Shown here in pieces: positions 7,518 through 16,599 of a stretch of DNA of 36,540 nucleotides; position 1 is the first letter of the stretch, and the number at the start of each line of letters is the position of its first letter. The notes beneath the pieces are model-generated. The model was given only the letters and a program-made list of their open reading frames with translations. It made no database searches and was not told where the DNA came from. The DNA is taken from positions 3,063,297-3,099,836 of the forward strand of contig CP070782.1 in NCBI GenBank assembly GCA_020346325.1. The letters are read 5' to 3'. The position numbers and the translations under genes are program-made. The stretch is from Phycisphaerales bacterium (GTDB lineage: Bacteria > Planctomycetota > Phycisphaerae > Sedimentisphaerales > Anaerobacaceae).

Positions 7518-8018
7518 TCAATAGTCGTACTTGAAGTTCAGAGCCATGTCCCACTGGTCGGGCATACCCTCTTTCTTGGTCAGTTTGATCCGGTCGCAGG
7601 TCAGGTTCACCCACGTCGACTGGATCTGCGAAAGAAACTTGGCGGCCTGAACGATGCTAACATCGCTGAGACTGACCCGCGCCTGTTGGGTCTCTCGGCC
7701 GCTGGTCTTGACGATGCTACCGGTATTCAGATCCAGGCTGCCCGAAGGGATGCGGCAGAGATTAGCAACGCGGTTGACGGCGTCGGCGTAGCTGAACTCC
7801 CCAAGCATCTGCGTCTCTTTGGCCACAACCAAGCGGTCGGGATCCTTTCCCAAAATATCGACCATCAGGGTCTGGGCGTCGTCGAATAGCTGCCGATCCT
7901 GCTGCCAAGCGTCTTTGGCCTGTGGCAAATAGTACGCCCATACCAGCAAAGGCCAAATGCACACCAGCACAGGGGCCACTACGTAATAAGCCAACGGATT
8001 CTTGTACAATTCTCGCAT
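7518..8018 (-). CDS. gspM: GspM/PilO-like inner-membrane assembly protein
   Basis: The 166-residue protein has one N-terminal transmembrane segment (about residues 9-30, LAYYVVAPVLVCIWPLL) after a short cytoplasmic head. A helical stretch and a small periplasmic alpha/beta domain follow. This is the architecture of GspM/PilO, which bridges the T2SS inner-membrane platform. Sequence identity to named families is not obvious to me; the call rests on topology and on being the last gene of a gspC-M run, immediately after the GspL-like gene (21 nt). A GAGGAAAGAG ribosome-binding site precedes ATG 8018. Confidence 0.6.
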   Translation of the reverse strand: MRELYKNPLAYYVVAPVLVCIWPLLVWAYYLPQAKDAWQQDRQLFDDAQTLMVDILGKDPDRLVVAKETQMLGEFSYADAVNRVANLCRIPSGSLDLNTGSIVKTSGRETQQARVSLSDVSIVQAAKFLSQIQSTWVNLTCDRIKLTKKEGMPDQWDMALNFKYDY

Positions 8019-8039
8019 CGCTCTTTCCTCTGGGGCTGG

Positions 8040-9485
8040 CTAATGGGGTTCGACGGTCACCGTGAATGTGTCTCGACCGCCCTTCGTGTCGAATCCCTGC
8101 TTGACAAGTTTCAGACCCGCCTTTTTCATGGCCTCGAATACTTTCAACGTGTTGGGGCGGTTGGAAGTATCACCGGTAACCATGATGCTCTGCCCACTGA
8201 CCGTGATGACATCGATCTTCAGATCGGTCTGAGCGGTGCACGCGTTCAAGGCGATCAGGACCAACGTCAGTTTGTCCGACAGGGATTTGGGATCGATGCG
8301 CCCGTCCCGCTCATTTTCCACGCCGCGCAGGGTACGTTCGAGTCGATCGACGACCGCCTTCATCCTCGGTGGCAGCTTTTGGGCCCCCGGCATCATGGCC
8401 AGATAGTCGGGCTCGAGATTCTCACGCAACGTGGTCCGATATCGGTCAACCCTCATCAACTGGGTCTGGGCGTAGACCCCGAGGGCCAGGAGAAGCAGCG
8501 TCAGGGAGATGCTCGCGAACCGAATCGCCTTTTGCAGCCGGACCTTCTTGCCCAGATATGGCATGTGGTCGTTGCGGAAATTGGCGCTCGTGTCCCGAGG
8601 CAACAACGGCAGGGCAGCCCCATAGGCGATGGCAACGTCCACGGCACTCAAGCCATCCAACGAGACGCCGGCCTCCAGACCACGTATTCCGACGAGGTCA
8701 CAATCCTCAACCCGAAATGGAATACCGGCGGCGAGATCCCCGGCCGTGAGCGCGCCGGCACCGTCGAATACACAGAGCCTCCCGGCCGAATCACCGGTTC
8801 CAGCCAGCGCCGTGGTCACCAGCGCCTCTCTCGTCAGCAGCGCCTGACGGTCCTGCGTCGGGGCGATCAGGAACGCTCGCATCATCGATCCGCCGTCCAA
8901 GTTCGAGTTGCCCAGGAAGTAGCCCCGAAGGTCGGAGAGCAACGCATAGACGGTTTGAGTCCCATCGCTCCCGACCGAGGTGTCGCCCTCACCCAGGTAG
9001 CGGGATAGACAGTAGGCATCGGGCATCACGGCCACCGGATCGATGCCGTTACTCTGCAAGGACAGCAGAATATCGGACAGCACGCTCCGTTCGGCCGTGA
9101 AGACATCGAGATTGGCGCCATCGGCATCAGTGGAACGGATCCTGAAGGCTACCGCCATGTCACCGACGTCGGTGGCCAGCGCCTCCTCCGTATCGAACCG
9201 AACCGTCGCTGCGATCTTCTTGAAGTCGGAAAACTCGCTGTGGACGGCGTGCTGCATGAACAGGGCACAGTCCAGCGCCACTGTCGCTGTAGCGGACTTA
9301 AAGCCCCGCTCGGCACAGATACGGGCGATATTATCGGCCAACGCTTGCTGACCTGACTGTCCTTCACCCTCCAACCTGACGGAGAAACAGTCCTGCAGTT
9401 TGCCCTCCGAGCCCTGGCCGGTCAGACAGGCCACCGTGGCCCGGTCTTTCATCACGTAAATGCCCAAATGGTAACGAGACTCCAT
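8040..9485 (-). CDS. gspL: T2SS inner-membrane protein GspL-like (PilM/PilN-type)
   Basis: GspL recruits the GspE ATPase to the inner membrane and contacts GspM. The 481-residue protein has a long cytoplasmic part with an actin-like (PilM-type) fold, a single transmembrane helix near residues 320-338 (FASISLTLLLLALGVYA), a coiled region, and a C-terminal periplasmic ferredoxin-like domain. It thus equals PilM plus PilN in one chain, as GspL does. ATG 9485 has GGGAGAT upstream; the frame is open to a GTG at 9539, but that has no clear ribosome-binding site. It lies between gspK and the gspM-like gene. Confidence 0.75.
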   Translation of the reverse strand: MESRYHLGIYVMKDRATVACLTGQGSEGKLQDCFSVRLEGEGQSGQQALADNIARICAERGFKSATATVALDCALFMQHAVHSEFSDFKKIAATVRFDTEEALATDVGDMAVAFRIRSTDADGANLDVFTAERSVLSDILLSLQSNGIDPVAVMPDAYCLSRYLGEGDTSVGSDGTQTVYALLSDLRGYFLGNSNLDGGSMMRAFLIAPTQDRQALLTREALVTTALAGTGDSAGRLCVFDGAGALTAGDLAAGIPFRVEDCDLVGIRGLEAGVSLDGLSAVDVAIAYGAALPLLPRDTSANFRNDHMPYLGKKVRLQKAIRFASISLTLLLLALGVYAQTQLMRVDRYRTTLRENLEPDYLAMMPGAQKLPPRMKAVVDRLERTLRGVENERDGRIDPKSLSDKLTLVLIALNACTAQTDLKIDVITVSGQSIMVTGDTSNRPNTLKVFEAMKKAGLKLVKQGFDTKGGRDTFTVTVEPH

Positions 9486-9555
9486 GCTCACTGATCTCCC
9501 AAACTCAGGGTGACGCGCTGCCTGCCCAAATCGGGACACCGGCGGCGCCCCTTAC

Positions 9556-10872
9556 TTAGTCGGATATCACACCGATCCGCTTTATCTTCTGCCCGTCTTT
9601 GCTGACGCCCGCGACTGCCACCGAGCGAGCTACTCCACTAACCGCTGTGACCTTGACAGAGACCACCGTGCTCGTGGTGGTGATGAAATCCCGGCACTTC
9701 TCGATCGCATCGGTGTAGCGGAAGGCAGCCTGCTTGAGTTCCTCGATGTCCGAAAACGGTTTCTCTTGGCGCTGCTGGATCACGATCTCGGCGATCTTCG
9801 GGGCATCGGCAATGCTCCCGAAGGTCAGGGCCGCCTCCAGGACGTGCCTGGGTGCTGTGTTGATGTTGACGGCCCGCGTCGCCCAGCGCCCGAGATACTT
9901 CAAGGCCGATTCCTCCCGGCTCTCGCTGGCGATGCTCGGTCGGGCCAGTAGGTCCGTATCGACGATCGAACTGTGGAAGAGGCGGGAGAATATCGCGTTC
10001 TGCTGCTGAATCTGCTCAGCTACGGGTACGGCCCTCCGCGCCCTCGTTTGTCGTGTGGCAGTCGTCCGGCTGCGCGAGCGACTCACGCGATTTCTCAAGT
10101 TGGCAGCCGCTCTGGAGGTTGTCGCCGGCGCCGTGGTCGCCTCGAATTTGATCTGGAACGGCCGTATCTTGTTGATGGCCACCAACCCTTCCCTCAGGGC
10201 GTCGATTTCATTCGCCTGGTAACCCATCCACTCGCAGAACGTCACAAACCCCACTTCTGCCTGCGTCTGGAGTTCTTCATCCTGGATGAGAGCCCACCCC
10301 AAAGGATACTTGGCGTTCTCGTCTTCGATTTCCACCTTGACTTTGGCCGAGCCAACCTCGAACTCGACCGCGTCCGTCACCAGGGGCCAAGGCGGACCGT
10401 AGGGCCCTGTGATCGCCACGGGTTCCTGCCACGGAATATCATTGGCATCGTCGTCCCAGGCGGTAGCGCTATCGTCGACATCTTCTCGGACCAGCCCCCC
10501 GCGGCGACTCTTGGCGTCGGTTAGGGTGTCATCGGAGGTCATCATTGGCGCCGCTTGAGCGAGGAAATCTTGATAGACCGGCTCGCTCATGGCAAAGACA
10601 TCGGAGAAGTCGGGCTCGTTCGGACGACTGATCAATTCCCATTGGAGATCGCTAAGCGCCGTTATCGCCTGCTTGATCCCGGACGCGCAGGCATACTGGG
10701 CCTGGGCATAGTCGATGAGGTAGCGATTTCGATGTCGATGGGCGGCTACCTGGACACTCAGCGTGTACCCCAGGATGGAAAGGACCACCAGAATCACCAG
10801 AGTGATCAGCAAAACCACTCCGCGCGCATTCCGGGTGGCACTATTGTCTTGTCCGTCGGGCCGGCGTCTCAT
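9556..10872 (-). CDS. gspK: T2SS minor pseudopilin GspK
   Basis: GspK is the large minor pseudopilin at the tip of the T2SS pseudopilus. The leader ends NARG and is followed by the hydrophobic helix VVLLITLVILVVLS. The residue at mature +5 is Ile, matching the known absence of Glu5 in GspK. A large domain follows, with a saposin/HhH-like segment near the C-terminus (VNINTAPRHVLEAAL). The length is about 438 residues from ATG 10872; an in-frame ATG at 10914 would add 14 residues, and neither has a good ribosome-binding site. The gene overlaps gspJ by at least 32 nt. An Arg/Thr/Ala-rich stretch (about residues 270-305) looks like a low-complexity linker. Confidence 0.85.
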   Translation of the reverse strand: MRRRPDGQDNSATRNARGVVLLITLVILVVLSILGYTLSVQVAAHRHRNRYLIDYAQAQYACASGIKQAITALSDLQWELISRPNEPDFSDVFAMSEPVYQDFLAQAAPMMTSDDTLTDAKSRRGGLVREDVDDSATAWDDDANDIPWQEPVAITGPYGPPWPLVTDAVEFEVGSAKVKVEIEDENAKYPLGWALIQDEELQTQAEVGFVTFCEWMGYQANEIDALREGLVAINKIRPFQIKFEATTAPATTSRAAANLRNRVSRSRSRTTATRQTRARRAVPVAEQIQQQNAIFSRLFHSSIVDTDLLARPSIASESREESALKYLGRWATRAVNINTAPRHVLEAALTFGSIADAPKIAEIVIQQRQEKPFSDIEELKQAAFRYTDAIEKCRDFITTTSTVVSVKVTAVSGVARSVAVAGVSKDGQKIKRIGVISD

Positions 10873-11626
10873 CGGCGTTTTCGCTTTCTGTCTCCGATTC
10901 CAGTTCTGCTTCATCTCCGCCGGTTCCGGGCGGCAGTCTGAACGGGATCGTTCGTGTCCTGTTGATGGCGATCGTTCGACTGGTCTTCTGATGCTCCAGC
11001 ACATCCAGTGTGCCGCGCACCGTCTCGTAAGGTTCGGCGAATGACAGCGTCACTTTGACTCCCGGCGGCAACTCCGCGTCGGACCATTTGTCCAGAACGC
11101 CCTGGCCTTTGGGAACCTCAATCCGGAAAAACGTCACCCCGCGGCAAACCGGTATGAGAGGCGACTGGCTCTCCAACTCGTCACGCTTCTGATCGAAAAG
11201 CTCATCCTCCAGGCCGACGCCTCCATAGCTGCGGTAGATGACCAGGCCGGGGACCGCACTGTCGTAATCATACCCGGCGCGCCAGACGATCTCTTCGAGC
11301 AATTGTTCCTGTCTTTGAGCGTCCTCAACAGTCCGGCGCAGGGTCATCTGGGCTGTGACAAAACCGTTGTCAAAGCCATTCTTGATCTGGATGCTAACGT
11401 CGTCCGGCCCCATGATGCGATCCAGATCCTTGGCAATCAATTGCAGCACTTCGGCCGCCAGGACCGGTGTCTCAATCTTGGTCAAGACGGCCTCGGCAGC
11501 CCGATTGGCCCGGCCATAAACTCCCAGAATGGCCGTCAGCACCATCGCGGCGATCACCAGCACGGCGATCATCTCTCCCAGAGAGTACCCCCGCCGTGAT
11601 CTCGGTTGTCGCACTGTCGTCTTCAT
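10841..11626 (-). CDS. gspJ: T2SS minor pseudopilin GspJ-like
   Basis: The 261-residue protein has a type IV prepilin N-terminus: a basic leader ending RRG (Gly13), then YSLGEMIAVLVIAAMVL with Glu at mature +5. The downstream region is consistent with GspJ, the tip pseudopilin that binds GspI and GspK. The C-terminus carries an acidic low-complexity tail (ELESETESE) not usual in GspJ. Assignment rests on the prepilin signal, size and position between gspI and gspK. The 3' end overlaps gspK, implying coupled translation. Confidence 0.8.
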   Translation of the reverse strand: MKTTVRQPRSRRGYSLGEMIAVLVIAAMVLTAILGVYGRANRAAEAVLTKIETPVLAAEVLQLIAKDLDRIMGPDDVSIQIKNGFDNGFVTAQMTLRRTVEDAQRQEQLLEEIVWRAGYDYDSAVPGLVIYRSYGGVGLEDELFDQKRDELESQSPLIPVCRGVTFFRIEVPKGQGVLDKWSDAELPPGVKVTLSFAEPYETVRGTLDVLEHQKTSRTIAINRTRTIPFRLPPGTGGDEAELESETESENADETPARRTRQ

Positions 11627-11658
11627 GCCAGATCCGCCGCTCTGTTTCCAAACGCCCT

Positions 11659-12498
11659 TTACCGGGGCCGGTTCTGCCGATCCCTCGATCGATCCATCAC
11701 GTCACCGACGTCCATCCGCTGGAGCTGATCGTAGGGCAGGCCGGTAGTTGGATCCGTCCCATCCGCGCCTTCGATGGCATCATCGCCGGTTTCCTGTTCC
11801 GTGCTCAGCGCCGCAGCGAGTTCCTCGATCGATCGAACCTGGCGGGCCCTGTCCTCCTCGGAGGGCTCGCCGCTACCTTGGCGATAGATATCCAGGTTGT
11901 ATTTGATGAAGGCCCCTTCGTCGGTCATCTGGAGGCCTTTTTCGATCCACTCTTCGATCGTCCCCACATCGACACCGGCGTATTCGGCCGCCTGCTCAAT
12001 GCCGTCGATCAACTGTTCGGCCGCCAGGGCCTCGAGGTCTTCCTCCTGCGAAAGCTGGTTCACTTGCTGGTCCGTCAGAGAACCGATCCAGTGCACCAGT
12101 TCGAGCGTCTTCATCTCGCCGACCGAATCGACGTAGTCGGCCGAGCAGACGGCTCGCACCCACATCTGCCCCGTCATCGGTTCCGAGAAGGCCTCAATCA
12201 CAGTTTGCCAGGAGATATCCGGATACAGTTCACTGGTCCCATACTCGACGCTTTCGCTGACGGATTCGGAGGCCAGAACCCTCTCCATATTCTCGTGGGC
12301 CACCTGGAACGCTTCCATCTGAATGGCAGAGTTGGCGGTCGAAGCCATGCACCGGTTGATCACCAGCAAGACACTGGAACAGGTCAGGCCGAGAATCGCC
12401 AGTGCGACCAGGACTTCCAGCAGGGTGAAGGCCTTTCCCTGGGTCGTTCGACCTGGCTCTTCACCTGCCTTTGCCGTGTTGACTGCCATACTATTCAT
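11659..12498 (-). CDS. gspI: T2SS minor pseudopilin GspI-like, long form
   Basis: The prepilin signal is KAFTLLEVLVALAILGL with Glu at mature +5, typical of GspI; the residue before the cleavage site is Ala (Ala23) rather than the usual Gly. GspI proteins are commonly about 120-140 residues; this one is 279. The extra 140 or so residues at the C-terminus are strongly acidic and helical (EDLEALAAEQLIDGIEQAAE), ending in an Asp/Arg-rich tail. ATG 12498 and ATG 12489 are both possible starts, with no clear ribosome-binding site. It sits between gspH (31 nt) and gspJ (32 nt). Confidence 0.78.
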   Translation of the reverse strand: MNSMAVNTAKAGEEPGRTTQGKAFTLLEVLVALAILGLTCSSVLLVINRCMASTANSAIQMEAFQVAHENMERVLASESVSESVEYGTSELYPDISWQTVIEAFSEPMTGQMWVRAVCSADYVDSVGEMKTLELVHWIGSLTDQQVNQLSQEEDLEALAAEQLIDGIEQAAEYAGVDVGTIEEWIEKGLQMTDEGAFIKYNLDIYRQGSGEPSEEDRARQVRSIEELAAALSTEQETGDDAIEGADGTDPTTGLPYDQLQRMDVGDVMDRSRDRQNRPR

Positions 12499-12529
12499 TC
12501 TACATATGAAACCGACGTAAGGTCTTCCT

Positions 12530-13123
12530 CTAGAGAGGCGGGACCTCCCGCTCGCTCTTCGGCCGCATCAACTCAGGGTCCCCTTTGATCAATTGAATCA
12601 TCGGAGTCAGGCGACTGAATGCCACCGTATGCGGCTGTTCGTTTTCGTCCAAAAACACGATTTTGCCCGCGTACATCCAACCGGCGTGACCGACACGAAA
12701 CTTCGCCTGGCCGTCATTGGTGTACTCGCCGTCATCAAACTCGACGTAAGAGACGTGACAACTGCCGCCGAACTGACCTTCGACAATGATTTCCTCGTCA
12801 TACACCTCAGCGAGATTCGAACCGGTGATCTCGCGCAACAGATACGTTTGCTCGCCGACATCGACGATCATCTCGTAACGATGCCCGGTCTCGGCCGCCC
12901 CGGTAGACGCCATTCGCAGCGCGGAGATGAAACCCTGGATCTGCGATCTGAACGTACTGCGTTGCAGCGTCCCGAAAAGGTTCAACTGGGCCATGAGAAC
13001 CAGCAGCGCCAGGATCGAAACCACGACGATCAATTCGACGAGGGTAAAACCGCCTGCCCGCCTGCCGGCCGGACCAGGGTGGGGCTCGAATCGCCTAGAT
13101 ATCGGTGCTGAGCAGATCCGCAT
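12530..13123 (-). CDS. gspH: T2SS minor pseudopilin GspH-like
   Basis: The 197-residue minor pseudopilin has its leader ending AGG (Gly25) followed by FTLVELIVVVSILALLVLM, with Glu at mature +5. A beta-rich domain follows, as in GspH (GspH/FimT family). The chosen ATG 13123 has GAGGG 6-10 nt upstream and lies inside the end of gspG, giving a 29-nt overlap that suggests translational coupling. The frame is open further upstream, but that part is antisense-like to gspG. Such overlaps are common in T2SS operons. Confidence 0.82.
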   Translation of the reverse strand: MRICSAPISRRFEPHPGPAGRRAGGFTLVELIVVVSILALLVLMAQLNLFGTLQRSTFRSQIQGFISALRMASTGAAETGHRYEMIVDVGEQTYLLREITGSNLAEVYDEEIIVEGQFGGSCHVSYVEFDDGEYTNDGQAKFRVGHAGWMYAGKIVFLDENEQPHTVAFSRLTPMIQLIKGDPELMRPKSEREVPPL

Positions 13124-13535
13124 CGTAGCCCTCGCCGCCTTCCTGGGCATCGGCCCCCAGGCTCTTGATGACAAACGGCTTGCCGCTCTCGGGATACAAC
13201 TCATAGATGAACTCGTTGCCCCAACCGTCCGGGGGAATGTCGGTGGTCTCCAAATAACCGCCTTCGGGCCATTCCGTACCATCGGTGGGCGGCTCGACGA
13301 GCACGTACAGCCCTTCGTCTTCTCCCGGCCAGCGACCCGTGGTCATGTAGTACTCAGTGATAGCACTGTGCAGCAGCTTAAGGCTGGCTCTGGTGGTGTT
13401 CACCTTCGCCTTGTCCACCTGGCCGACAAAACTCTTGACGACCACGCCGGCGAGAAGCCCCAAGATGATCAGAACGGCCATCAACTCCACCATCGTGAAG
13501 CCGCCCCTTACGCGTTGCTTCTTGCTCTCCTTCAT
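13095..13535 (-). CDS. gspG: T2SS major pseudopilin GspG
   Basis: GspG forms the body of the periplasmic pseudopilus that pushes substrates through GspD. The 146-residue protein has the short leader MKESKKQRVRGG, cleavage after Gly12, and FTMVELMAVLIILGLLAG with Glu at mature +5. The C-terminal half holds the family calcium-site pattern: PPDGWGNEFIYELYP, SLGADAQEGGEGYDAD. Length and motifs are standard, so this is the clearest pseudopilin of the set. ATG 13535 is chosen over a TTG at 13562 that overlaps gspF. Confidence 0.95.
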   Translation of the reverse strand: MKESKKQRVRGGFTMVELMAVLIILGLLAGVVVKSFVGQVDKAKVNTTRASLKLLHSAITEYYMTTGRWPGEDEGLYVLVEPPTDGTEWPEGGYLETTDIPPDGWGNEFIYELYPESGKPFVIKSLGADAQEGGEGYDADLLSTDI

Positions 13536-13558
13536 AATCCTTCGACTCCAAACAACAC

Positions 13559-14779
13559 TCAAAATTCCGTCACTGAGATTCTCAATATAGGCAGGACCGT
13601 TGCATAGGCGATCACGCCCACCACGGCTGCCATGACGATGATGATTACTGGTTCGACAGCTGCACTGAGACGCTCGATCACCACATCGGTGGAACTTTCC
13701 AGGTTCTCACTGATGCTTTGGAGCATCGTCTCCAATTCGCCGCTCTTTTCACCCACCGCCACCATGTGCGCAATCGCCGGATCGATAACACCGCTCTCGC
13801 GCAGCGGCGTGGCGATGTCCGCCCCGGCTAGAATCCGCTCGCGGGCCCGCTGAATCGCGCGTTTCATCAGACTGTTTCCCGTCGTCTCCGCCACGACCCG
13901 CAGTGACTCGGCCATGGCCAGACCGGAACCGATCAGGGTCGACAGCGTCGAGGCAAAACGCGCGACCACGCGCTGCTTGATGAGAGGACCGAAAAAGGGC
14001 AGCGAGAGAATGAACTTGTCCCGCAGATACGCACCACGCTCGGTCCGGAAAATGCGCCGAAACAACACCACGATTCCCACCAGGCCGGCCAGGATGACCA
14101 ACAGCCACCAACTCGTGATCAGATAACTAAAACCCATCATCTGCTTGGTGATCCAGGGCAGTTCCTGCCCGGCGCGTTCAATCTGGACACCGATTTTCGG
14201 GATGACCTTGGTGGTCAGGATGAGAATCGCCAGAATGCAGAAACAGACCAACACGATCGGATAGATCATGGCGGTCAGCACCTTCGCTTCGACCCGCTGG
14301 CGCTTCTCCATGAAATTGGCGATGGTCCGCAGGCTGCCGCCCAGGGTGCCGGTGACCTCGCCGACGCGTACCATGGCGACATAAATGACATCGAAATAGT
14401 CGCCGTACTCGTGGAGGGCATCGGTAAAGGATTCTCCTGTCACCACGCGGTCGCGAATCTCCGTCAGTGCCGTTTTGAACCGGTGGTCGGACGTCTGTAG
14501 CGTCAGCACCGACAGCGCCTCGGTCAGCTTGATGCCGGAACTGAGGAGCGTCGCCAACTGTTTGGTGAAATCGATAATTTGTGCCTTGCTCACCCGGCGC
14601 AAAGACGCCAACAGCGCCTGTCCCCCCTGGTCGGCGGCCGATGAGATCTCGGAGATGGACGACGGATGGACACTTCGCACGCGCAACTGTTTTCGGGCGG
14701 CGTAGGGAGTTTCAGCGGTGATCGTCCCCTTGACCTTCTTGCCTCCCGCTGCGATCGCCGTGTATTGGTATCGTGGCAT
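13559..14779 (-). CDS. gspF: T2SS inner-membrane platform protein GspF
   Basis: GspF is the polytopic inner-membrane core of the pseudopilus assembly platform. The 406-residue length is typical. Two GspF/PilC repeats are visible: FTKQLATLLSSGIKLTEAL in the first and ARFASTLSTLIGSGLAMAES in the second. Three transmembrane segments are seen, two central (around IYPIVLVCFCILAILIL and WWLLVILAGLVGIVVLF) and one at the C-terminus (VIIIVMAAVVGVIAYATVL). The N-terminal MPRYQYTAIAAGGKKVKG is the family start. It lies 80 nt after gspE. Confidence 0.95.
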   Translation of the reverse strand: MPRYQYTAIAAGGKKVKGTITAETPYAARKQLRVRSVHPSSISEISSAADQGGQALLASLRRVSKAQIIDFTKQLATLLSSGIKLTEALSVLTLQTSDHRFKTALTEIRDRVVTGESFTDALHEYGDYFDVIYVAMVRVGEVTGTLGGSLRTIANFMEKRQRVEAKVLTAMIYPIVLVCFCILAILILTTKVIPKIGVQIERAGQELPWITKQMMGFSYLITSWWLLVILAGLVGIVVLFRRIFRTERGAYLRDKFILSLPFFGPLIKQRVVARFASTLSTLIGSGLAMAESLRVVAETTGNSLMKRAIQRARERILAGADIATPLRESGVIDPAIAHMVAVGEKSGELETMLQSISENLESSTDVVIERLSAAVEPVIIIVMAAVVGVIAYATVLPILRISVTEF

Positions 14780-14840
14780 AAAAAAAGCTGAATATCAAAA
14801 CACCAGAAATCCTTCAAGCACCAACTCTGTATTGGCGCTC

Positions 14841-14859
14841 GACCGACGGCCTGTCGGTC
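14841..14859 (-). other. Intercistronic hairpin after gspE
   Basis: Directly next to the gspE stop codon (TAA, 14860-14862) the RNA would fold into a perfect 7-bp stem (GACCGAC / GTCGGTC) with a 5-nt loop. No T-run follows, so it is not a standard terminator. A role in RNA stability or partial attenuation between gspE and gspF is possible. Confidence 0.5.
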
Positions 14860-16566
14860 TTAAACAACATCCGCCTGCGTAACACGGAGCACTTCCGAAG
14901 CCGTGGTGATACCGGCCAAGACCTTGCGGGCCCCGTCCATGCGCAGTGTCTGCATGCCCGTATCGAGGGCATGCCGCTTGATGCGACCGGCGGTTTCCTG
15001 CTTGTAGATCAGTTCCTGAATCTGCTCGTCGATGAGCATCACTTCGTAGATGCCCGTGCGACCCCGATAGCCCGTCTGGAAGCAGCGTTCGCAACCAGTG
15101 CCTAGGTAGAACGCGGCGTCCTTGATCGCCTCGGGAGAATCCAGACCCAGCATGCGCAGATCGTTTTCCTGAGGTTCCGTTGGTTGTCTGCACTCCGGGC
15201 AAATCCGTCGCACCAGACGCTGAGCAATGATGGCGATGACCGAGGAACTGACGAGATAGGGCTCGACGCCGAGATCCAGGAGTCGACTCACCGCTCCGGC
15301 CGAATCGTTCGTATGGAGTGTGCTGAACACGAGATGTCCCGTGAGCGACGACTGGATCGCCATGCGGGCCGTTTCGATGTCACGAACTTCGCCGACCATG
15401 ATCACATCAGGGTCTTGACGCAATACGTGACGCAGCGACGTGGCAAAGGTCATGCCCTTCTTGCTGGCCACCTGGATCTGGCTGATGCCTTCCAGTTGGT
15501 ATTCGATAGGATCCTCGATGGTCAGGACGTTCTTCTCAGCCGAGTTGATCCGGTTCAGATAGGCATAGAGGCTGGTGCTCTTGCCACTACCGGTCGGGCC
15601 GGTAACGAAGATTACGCCGTGAGCGCGGTGCAGCAGGGCATCGAGTTTCTCCAGGTCGTCCGGCCAAAGCCCCAGCTCTTCCAACGCAAAGACGCCGGTG
15701 CTCTTGTCGAGCAAACGCAGCACGCTGCGTTCTCCGAAACTGGTGGGGACCGTGCTGACACGCAGGTCCACTTCGCGCTGGCCCAGACGGACGCTCGACC
15801 GTCCATCCTGCGGCATCCGCCGTTCGGCGATGTCCATTCCCGCCATGACTTTGATACGCGAAGTAATCAGCGGCAGGACGTTGCGGTTCAAGGTCAGCAC
15901 GTCGTATAGAATGCCGTCGATCCGATAGCGGATCTGGATCTTCGTCTCATACGGATGCACGTGAATATCGCTGGCCCGCAGTTGAAGAGCGCGAAACAGG
16001 ATGTCGTTGACCAGCCGGATGACCGGCGGACGGTTGACCACGTCCAACAAGTCGTCGGAGCCAGAAGCTTCACCGACGAGTTCGTCCAGGTTCTGCGAAT
16101 CCAGCTCCTCAGCGACCTCTTCGATCACGGTGTTTCGCTGCTCGTAGGCCACATCGATCACCGCCGTTATGGCCGCCCGGGTGGAGACGGCGGGTTTGAC
16201 TGCCATGCCGGTCATCTTAGAGACATTGTCCAGTGTATTGGTGTCCAAAGGCCGTGACAACACGACCGTCAACTCGCCGTTGTCTTCCTTGGGCTTGATG
16301 CCCACCAGGAAGTGATGCTGGGAATAAGTGGCAGGGACGTTCTCGATGAACTCCGACGGAACGGACTTCTCAGAAACCTCCGGCAGGTAATCCCAACCCA
16401 ATGCCTCAGCAAACAGCTTCAGAATCACATCTTCGGTGAAATACGGACAGCCCAACAGGATCTCATCCAGCCGGCCCCGGCCCTCATTCTCTTCAAGGAA
16501 TCGGGCCAACTGCTCGGCATCGACCAGTCCTGTTCGCGCTGCCGTTTGGATCAACAGATTCTTCAT
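14860..16566 (-). CDS. gspE: T2SS assembly ATPase GspE
   Basis: GspE is the cytoplasmic hexameric ATPase that powers pseudopilus assembly. The 568-residue protein has an N-terminal GspE/MshEN domain (GCPYFTEDVILKLFAEALGW), Walker A GPTGSGKST near residue 322, Asp box IEDPIEYQL, Walker B DPDVIMVGEVRD, His box GHLVFSTLHTNDSAG, and a tetracysteine zinc site (CPEC...CERC) in the C-terminal domain. All key residues are present. It follows gspD by 33 nt and precedes gspF, the canonical order. The zinc site distinguishes it from the PilT at the left end of the window. Confidence 0.96.
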   Translation of the reverse strand: MKNLLIQTAARTGLVDAEQLARFLEENEGRGRLDEILLGCPYFTEDVILKLFAEALGWDYLPEVSEKSVPSEFIENVPATYSQHHFLVGIKPKEDNGELTVVLSRPLDTNTLDNVSKMTGMAVKPAVSTRAAITAVIDVAYEQRNTVIEEVAEELDSQNLDELVGEASGSDDLLDVVNRPPVIRLVNDILFRALQLRASDIHVHPYETKIQIRYRIDGILYDVLTLNRNVLPLITSRIKVMAGMDIAERRMPQDGRSSVRLGQREVDLRVSTVPTSFGERSVLRLLDKSTGVFALEELGLWPDDLEKLDALLHRAHGVIFVTGPTGSGKSTSLYAYLNRINSAEKNVLTIEDPIEYQLEGISQIQVASKKGMTFATSLRHVLRQDPDVIMVGEVRDIETARMAIQSSLTGHLVFSTLHTNDSAGAVSRLLDLGVEPYLVSSSVIAIIAQRLVRRICPECRQPTEPQENDLRMLGLDSPEAIKDAAFYLGTGCERCFQTGYRGRTGIYEVMLIDEQIQELIYKQETAGRIKRHALDTGMQTLRMDGARKVLAGITTASEVLRVTQADVV

Positions 16567-16599
16567 AGATTCAAATACCTGGATTCTTGGGCCATCTAA

